Shown here: in pieces, positions 57,761 through 64,000 of the stretch
Position numbering within the stretch: position 1 is the first letter of the stretch
Layout of the letters: every line of letters begins with the position of its first letter
Source of the DNA: Rhynochetos jubatus
Lineage: Eukaryota > Chordata > Aves > Eurypygiformes > Rhynochetidae
Assembly: GCA_027574665.1 (NCBI GenBank)
Contig: CM050666.1
Span: 7,812,001 to 7,876,000, forward strand
Direction: 5' to 3'
DNA length: 64,000 bases
The notes under the pieces: model-generated
The model's database searches: none
Told to the model about the DNA's origin: nothing
The model's input: only the letters and a program-made list of their open reading frames with translations
Made by a program: the position numbers and the translations under genes

Positions 57761-60700
57761 GCCCCCGCCTGCCTTCCCTCGGGACGCGCCGGCTGTGCTG
57801 CGGCGCCTGCCGGGCCCGGGTCGCCGTGTGTGCGGGTGGAAGTTCTCCTCAGCCGCCCCAGCCCCCGGGGGGGTTTGGATCGTGGAGACGTGTACGAAGT
57901 GTCGCTGAAAAGCGGCCGTGCGTGTTTGCTGTGGTTAATACCGGTCTTCAGCCGCGAGGGAGCCACCTGCAAAATGCTGAAGATGCAAAGTAGCCGGGTT
58001 GGGGGTGTGAGATGGGGGCTTTGGGCGGTCTGGGCGAGGGGAGGATGCTCTGCCAAGGTGCGTCTGGCGGCTGGGTTACAGAGCTGACGTGCTCGGTGAC
58101 CTCGGGGCGGATTTCTTATTCTGTCCCCCGCTAATAAAACGGGTTTAAAACCCCCCTTATTTCTGAAATAATTTAAGGGGTGCGGGTGAAAAACTTTTCT
58201 TGGTACCGTTCGGTCAACTTTCTTCCAGCCCGGCTGCAGTTCTTCAGCCTCTGTTCTGACCAGAGCCGCTGCCTCAGGGTCGCGGGCTGGGCTTCACGGA
58301 AGCTTTATCAGCCTCCGGTTCTCTCTCCGAAGCTTAATCTTTTGTAAACCAGCGCGTTTCTCGGCGGAGACCTCGCCGCCTTCGGCTGTGCGTTGCAGGT
58401 TTTTGCACATGGGGGCTGCGTGGTGCCGGCCTGTTGGGGTGAAGTCATCCTGTGTGTCGGGGTGGAAGCTTCCCTCTAGGCCTGCGCTCAGCTGGGGGAT
58501 GAGCCTCGCACAAAGTTTCACGTTGAGGCCTTCGCTTTTTCCCTGTGGGAGGAACCTTAAAAATGTAAATAAAAAATCCTGTTTACGGCGTAAAAATATC
58601 TTTGTTACTGTTTGAGTGTTGGAAGTCGCAGCAGTATATCCAGGCCGAAAGTTGCTCGGGTAGCTTTGTACAGGCTGTGTTTTATTACTGTGCCGCTTAT
58701 CGTCCGGGCAAGGGCAGCCGAGCGGGCGCAGCTCGTCTGGGTAGGAACCGCGCTGGCTCGCGCCTGCGGTCCGGTTCAGGAAAGTACTTGGGAACGGTGT
58801 GTCCCAGATGTGTGCTGCGTACGGTCCGCGGTGTTAGAGCGTGTTTAGCGGTCAGCGTGTTAAAGCTAAAACATTTCGCCGCAGATCGGAGATGACAAGC
58901 AGCATACGAGGGCAGTGGATGCCCTTTTTTGGCGTCGCTAGGCTGGTGAGCAGATAGGGGAAACGGGGCCGCCGGGCCCCTCCAGTCGGTGTGTTCTGTA
59001 CGGAAACTCCGTCCCCTCCAAAACTCGATGAGGTTATCTGGTATTTTAATACTTCGTGTCTGCCATGAATGCTGATCAGAATCACTGGCAAAAAATCCCG
59101 GTCCCTGGTTCGGTCGAGACAGGCACTTGGCGCCTGTGTCTGCTACTCTGATTAACGTGGACGACTAAATTTTGCGTGTTGTGCCCTTAGTTGTTGCTCC
59201 TTCTGCCTCGGCTGCGAAACGACAGGGAGCAAAGTCTCCGTTTGTGCTGTATCGATAAGGACAGTGTTGGATGCGCTTGCTGCAGTTCAATGCCATAGCA
59301 ACTCACTGTTTTCTAGTGCCTACCGTACAAGCTCTTGCCATTAAATAAGATTACTTATCAGGCAGCGGAGGTGTAGGTTGTGCAGTTTAATGCTACGTGT
59401 TCCTTACCTGGCTTTGCTTGCTCACGCGGGGGGGGTCTGCAGAAGCTGCTCCCTTGGGGGCGGGGAGGAGGGCAAGCTGGGAGTGTGCAGGGGGAGAGCC
59501 TTCCCGCGACTGCAAAATCCAGTTACATCGGGACACTAATGAAAGAACGCAGAGCAGGCGGGGGTGGTTTTGGTTTAGACCCCCAGCTGATGTGTACGGC
59601 TGACTGACAAGTGCATTATGGCGTAAGGCTTGGTACACGGGAAACAGTGACTCTTAAACCCTTCGCTCCTTTCCTTGTTTTTTCTGATGCTGGTATTTCT
59701 GGATTAGGGAGCTGGAAGCAGTACAATTCTTTTAACTGTCTCAGGGAATGGAAGGGCAGATGAAGCATTCCTAGGGCAGCGCTGTTGCGGCCAGGCTTCC
59801 ATTTTGAGTTTGTACCAGAGAGAGTAACGTTGGAGAAGTATCGATCACAGCGTGAAACAAGGGCGCAGGAACGGAGGAAGGTGTTGACTGAATAGCCTCT
59901 GCGGGAATGGTCTCTCCTCTGGGCCTGAGAACCCGTCAAGGCCTTTAACCCGTTTTCTCCAGGGCAGCCGTTTGAGCACGGTGAGGTTTTCAGCAGCAGT
60001 AAAGCCGCCGAGCAGCGGGCCTGCTGCCCTGTGCTCGCCACAAGCAGAACGGGCGTGTTATCAGGCAACCCCCCACCTCAGCGGCCTCCGGTTAAGCCCT
60101 GCCGGAGATGCCCAGCCTTGGGTACAGCCTTGCAGCTCTTGCTGCTGGGGGGGAAGGGGTTAATGGGTGGAGATCCCTGGCAGTCCCTTTCCAACCTATT
60201 TTTTGTTTTGAGCGGTTCTGCACGTGACGCAGGGGGAGATCGCAGCGCAGACGAAGCTTTAGCCAAAATCCTCAGCGCTTTCTAGCACTGCAGGACCTTC
60301 TTTGAGCAATTGTTTAGCCACGCAGTCGCGTTTGTTACTCCGAATTCATTTATCCAAACATATGTAAGTGTTGTGGGGTTTGGTGTGTTGGTGTGGTTTT
60401 TTTCTTGAGGGTTGTTTGGAGGGATTTGGGGTGGCTTTCCCTTTCTTTCAGCGATAGGGCTGGCTTTCAGGCCAAGCCTGCAAGTTTCCGAACTACCTGT
60501 CAGGCACAGTCAGGTGTGAAAGGTTTTTGCGATTGTCTCCTCCTCCCCAGATGCGTGTGGGTTTGGGTTTTTTTCCTTCTTTTTGCAACCCCCCCCCCAG
60601 CCTGTTAACAGGCGGTGCTTTGGCCAGGCTGTTTCAGTGGCAGCAGTATGGCTGCGTTGAGCTCTGAATTTCCTTTGCGTTTGAGCGGTTTGGATTGTTC

Positions 60701-62594
60701 TTGGTGCAGGTGGTCAGTGGTGATTTGGCAAGGGCGATCACCCGATAGTTTGAAACAAGTCGTGGTGAATGGGGACGTGGGAGGGATGTTCTGGTTTGTA
60801 TCCCGTTTTTTGGAAGGCGTTTTTGTCTTCAGACTTCCGTGAATGTGAAGTATGATGGCTGCTGCAAATAACTGCACGTAAATGATAAACGGGAGCGCGG
60901 CTGGAAGAACACAGTTTGAAGCTCAGGTGTTGCGTTTCTTGGCCTGAGTGGGTCCGGGTTGTCACGAGGCGTCTTTGTTACCGAGGGGCTACAGCAGGGT
61001 GATGGCAGGAGTTAAGGTAGCCAGTAGATGGACGTTAAAGTAGTGCTGAAAAGAACATTTAAAACGGTTGGCTCTGTTTTATTCCAAGTTCTGCTGCTTT
61101 CTGCTGTCTCTAGGAAGAGCCCTACTTGTAGGGGATGGATCATTTAAGGTGAAACCTGAGAAATATATGCATGAAGAGGCACGAACCAGGAAAAAAAGTC
61201 AGGAATGGTATCATCTGCAAGGCGTAGGTATTTATTGAAAGGTGAAAATAGAAAACGTGCTGGGATGGACGGTTGTGTAATAATTGGTTTCCAGCATCGC
61301 ACAAACTATCCCTCTGCCTCCCTCTGCGGGGGTCAGATTGGTGATCTGGCAGGGACGGCTGCTTTAGCGGCAGGGCTCAGAAACGGCCTGTCCCTGTGAT
61401 TGTTAACTATTGTGTGATGGGGAGAGAGCACCCTGCAGGGACAGAGCAAGTGCTGGGTTCACGTCCCTGTCTACACGTGCTCTTAGGGAGCGCAGGCTGG
61501 GCACGGGCGGCTGTACCTGGTGATTAACGTGTTGGGGTCGGTGTGATAAGGAGCACGGGGAGCTGATACAAGTCAGCCAGGCCTAATAGGTCCTTCTTAG
61601 TGCGAGGGTGAGAGCAGAGAATGAGGGAACGTAATTGGTGGCTGGTTATCAGCCTCTTCCCTCTGGGGAGGAGGTGGAGGTACGCGTTTCCCTTCAGTCA
61701 CTCAGGCTTTCAGCACTTGCTTAACCTGACTCCAAGGAAACTCCAAAGAAGCAATTGGAGGTGCTTTTCCTGCTCCCCCCGTGCGCGGGGGGCTGGGCAG
61801 CAGGGATGGGACAGCAGCTACTTGCTCTCTGCTGGTCTCAGAGCTGGCTTCAACATTTGTGGAAGATGAGGGGCAGCAACTTTTCCAGTCTGCCCAAAGC
61901 AGTGGAATGCCGCTGAAGAGTTGAAGAGTGCAGCTCAGGGACACTTGCATTTTATAAATAAACACCCTTTTTCTTAGCACAGCATGGTCCAGCCCACAGA
62001 AACAGGTACAACTCGTGATATTCTTTTGAAGCCTGATTTATTGAAGATACAAGGCTTATGTGCTCACAGTGTCTGCGTGTGGTCGCATCAGTCCATGTCC
62101 TGTACCCCTAGACGTGGCTCTCAAACCTGCTGCCTGCCTTCCATCAAATCTGGCAGATGGTAGAGGCCTTAAAGATGGCAAGTTTCTTAAAAATAGGTGT
62201 TTTGCTAGAGGGAAGAGGTCCCGTATGCTGCTCCACTGAGGAGGTCACGTATGAGGAGTCAGAGTCGCCCAAAGGGACGTGACAGTGGCCCAGTTTCACG
62301 GGCGGATTTACTGGTGCTCTGGAGACCCGAGATGTGTACCTGTAGGACAGCAGGCTCTGGGGGTTCAGTGAGCTCCCTGCTTAAGAGTGGGGATCTGCAG
62401 CCCACAGGAGAGTTGATAATCAGCTGAGTAGGTGTGCAGCTCAGCTGGAGTTGAAAACTACTGCCTCACCAGCACAGTAATCTTTAATGCTTTGTCACAG
62501 CTTTCAGCTGTGATCTAGAAATGAAATGAACTGATCCATTGGACAGTTAGTAAAAATACTGTATGACATCTTGCTGTGGAACACTTCACAGCAT

Positions 62595-63180
62595 AATGTA
62601 GGTTGAAAGGGACTTCCTGAGGTCACGTAGTCCAACCTCCTACTCAGAGCAGGGCTGATGTCAAAATTAGATCAAGTTGCTCAACTTGTCCACTCAGTAT
62701 TTCCAAAATCTCCAGGGATGGAGATTCCATAACATCGCTGGGCAGCTTCTGGCTCTAGTGTTAAACCGATTGCCCAGTGAAACTTTTGCCTTTAAAAACA
62801 TGGGAGCGGCCATTGCCTCTTGTCGTGTGTACTTTTTACCTCTGAGAAGGGTCTGGATCGGTTTTCTCCGCACCCCCCCTTTGCGTCACTTAAACCAGCA
62901 GCCAGATACTCTGCACACACCCTCTTCTTTCCCCTGCTAGCCGATGCGACCCCAGTTTCCTCAGGTTTTTTTCTGGTATGTCAAGTCCTCCAGCCCGCTG
63001 TGCATCCAGATAGTTTTCTGCTGGACTTGCTCCAGTCCCGGAGAGAGGAGGACGACGCAGTATTGCAGTTGTGGCCTCACAGCAGCTTTCCTTGACCTGC
63101 TGGAGGCGCTCTTGGTAACGCAGCCCAGTCCACGGTTAGCCTTCATCGCTGCCAGCAGGTCCTGCTGATGGGGGTGTTCT
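62595..63180 (-). mobile_element. CR1 LINE fragment (diverged) in MAPK1 intron 1
   Basis: Reading left to right this is the reverse complement of a CR1 3' region. Recognisable segments are aggttgaaagggacttcctg, gtagtccaacctcctactca, ctccagggatggagattcca, tgctccagtcccgg and agcccagtccacggttagcc. It runs back toward the end of the pol ORF without an intact frame. The middle (about 62860-62940) is diverged and may contain an insertion. Confidence 0.8.
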
Positions 63181-64000
63181 GGTCGTCTGGAAAATACTTC
63201 CACCTGCCCTTAGTGAGGTGTTTTAGGAATTTGTTAAATAATGATGAAAAAAATCCCGGCCCCCCCAACATTTCATGAAAGGATTCAGTTCTGTTCGATT
63301 CTGATTCCCAAATCGCTGGCGTGAAGCATACGGAGCCGTAAACGTGGAACTTCTTGCGCTGCGTTGTAAGGTAAATGAAGAGTACGTGTGACACGCGGCA
63401 AAGTGTCGTTTGTTCAGGGCATTTCTGTGTCAAACCTAAATTCTGACGACTGTTGGGTCAGTTATTGGGGAGCTGTTTTCTGAGAAGGGGGCTCCTTCAC
63501 AAGCAGGCAGCGTATTTCACCCTTTATTACGAATTCTGTGTGTCTGAAGCAGCCATTCTCAAACTCCTTTCCGTGAGGTGCGTTAAAAGCCAGATAGGCA
63601 TTGCTTCGTTACCAGCTTCGACCAGGCGCGTGAGTAAGATCCAGGTGGTGGTAATTGCCATTAATTCAGGTGGGGTTACATGATGAGACACCGGTAGGTA
63701 CTTCAGCCAGAGGAGGTTTGCGGTGCCGGGTCAGCGCTCGGTGCGTTGGTTTCTGTTTCAGGGAGCATTCCTGTCTCCGCCCCGGCCCGCTGGGTTTCTG
63801 GTGCCCAGGTGGGAGCTCTTGTCCCCTGCAGAAGGGTCTGTGCCCCGGCCGCACCCAGGCGGGTGTTGGGGGGCCCTGGCTGCCTGCATGCCGAGGGGGG
63901 AGCTGTCAGGAGGTGCCTTCCCAGGCACGGGTGCCTTCCAGCCGCGATGGAGTGCGTGTGTGTGCGCCCATGGCCTTACTAGAAATACCGTTCCGTTAGA

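Larger units (their letters stand above)
56300..57960 (+). promoter_or_regulatory. MAPK1: MAPK1 CpG-island promoter
   Basis: This is a long, very GC-rich, CpG-dense island around the MAPK1 start codon. It contains clustered GC boxes (ccccgcccccggccccgccc near 56777), a CACGTGAC E-box at 56721-56728, an alternating GC run at 56870-56884 and a YY1-type motif over the ATG. No TATA box is evident. The large open frames on both strands here are by-products of the GC content. Confidence 0.8.
57243..64000 (+). other. MAPK1: MAPK1 intron 1 (5' part)
   Basis: This is the start of a large first intron that continues past the window. The first 700 nt belong to the CpG island and include a 14-bp tandem repeat (57733-57760). 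A smaller CpG cluster lies at about 58690-58870 and GC-rich sequence at 63690-63960. A CR1 fragment occupies 62595-63180. I recognise no other gene or exon. Confidence 0.85.

Noticed and set aside
56405-58056. Very long open frames on both strands (281, 394 and 385 codons) around MAPK1 exon 1
   Set aside because: They overlap each other and the real exon, are Pro/Arg/Ala/Gly-rich, and result from the scarcity of stop codons in GC-rich DNA.
1-64000. CRISPR arrays, tRNA/rRNA genes, operons or prokaryotic-type mobile elements
   Set aside because: None was seen. The only direct repeats are the short tandem copies listed, and the DNA is vertebrate nuclear sequence.

Overview
The window is vertebrate nuclear DNA, almost certainly from a bird. 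Large introns with GT-AG junctions, CpG-island promoters and long non-coding gaps indicate a vertebrate. Several copies of CR1, the dominant avian LINE, end in the typical ATTCTATGAT-type tail and point to a bird. I cannot name the species.

Three protein-coding genes lie head to tail on the + strand. (1) TOP3B: the last seven exons (231-4809) encode the C-terminal half of DNA/RNA topoisomerase III beta, including the cysteine-rich zinc-finger region and an arginine/glycine-rich tail. A poly(A) signal lies 17 nt after the stop. (2) PPM1F (POPX2/CaMKPase): seven exons from the ATG at 9538 to the stop at 29666-29668 add up to an intact 435-aa PP2C-family phosphatase, with an 11.3 kb first intron. 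(3) MAPK1 (ERK2): only the first coding exon (57100-57242) and the beginning of a large first intron are present. Human 22q11.22 has the same three genes in the same order and orientation, so this is an old conserved block.

Region by region: 1-4831 is the 3' part of TOP3B. 4832-9180 is an intergenic spacer with two oppositely oriented CR1 fragments. 9180-9930 is the PPM1F CpG-island promoter and first exon. 9930-29668 holds the rest of PPM1F, with CR1 copies in introns 1 and 2 and an unexpected CpG-rich block in intron 2. 29669-37525 is the PPM1F 3' UTR plus possible distal UTR or spacer. 37526-56300 is about 19 kb without a recognisable gene, apart from one or two candidate unannotated exons. 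56300-57960 is the MAPK1 CpG island with exon 1. 57243-64000 is MAPK1 intron 1, with a CR1 fragment near the end.

The products share a broad theme (PPM1F dephosphorylates CaMKII and PAK; MAPK1 is the ERK2 kinase; TOP3B resolves DNA and RNA topology), but nothing in the sequence suggests co-regulation beyond linkage. I found no CRISPR array, tRNA or rRNA gene, and no convincing new biological system. The observations most worth checking are an intronic CpG island in PPM1F, a tandem NAGNAG splice acceptor, a 138-nt open candidate exon between PPM1F and MAPK1, inverted CR1 pairs, and a YY1-type motif covering the MAPK1 start codon.
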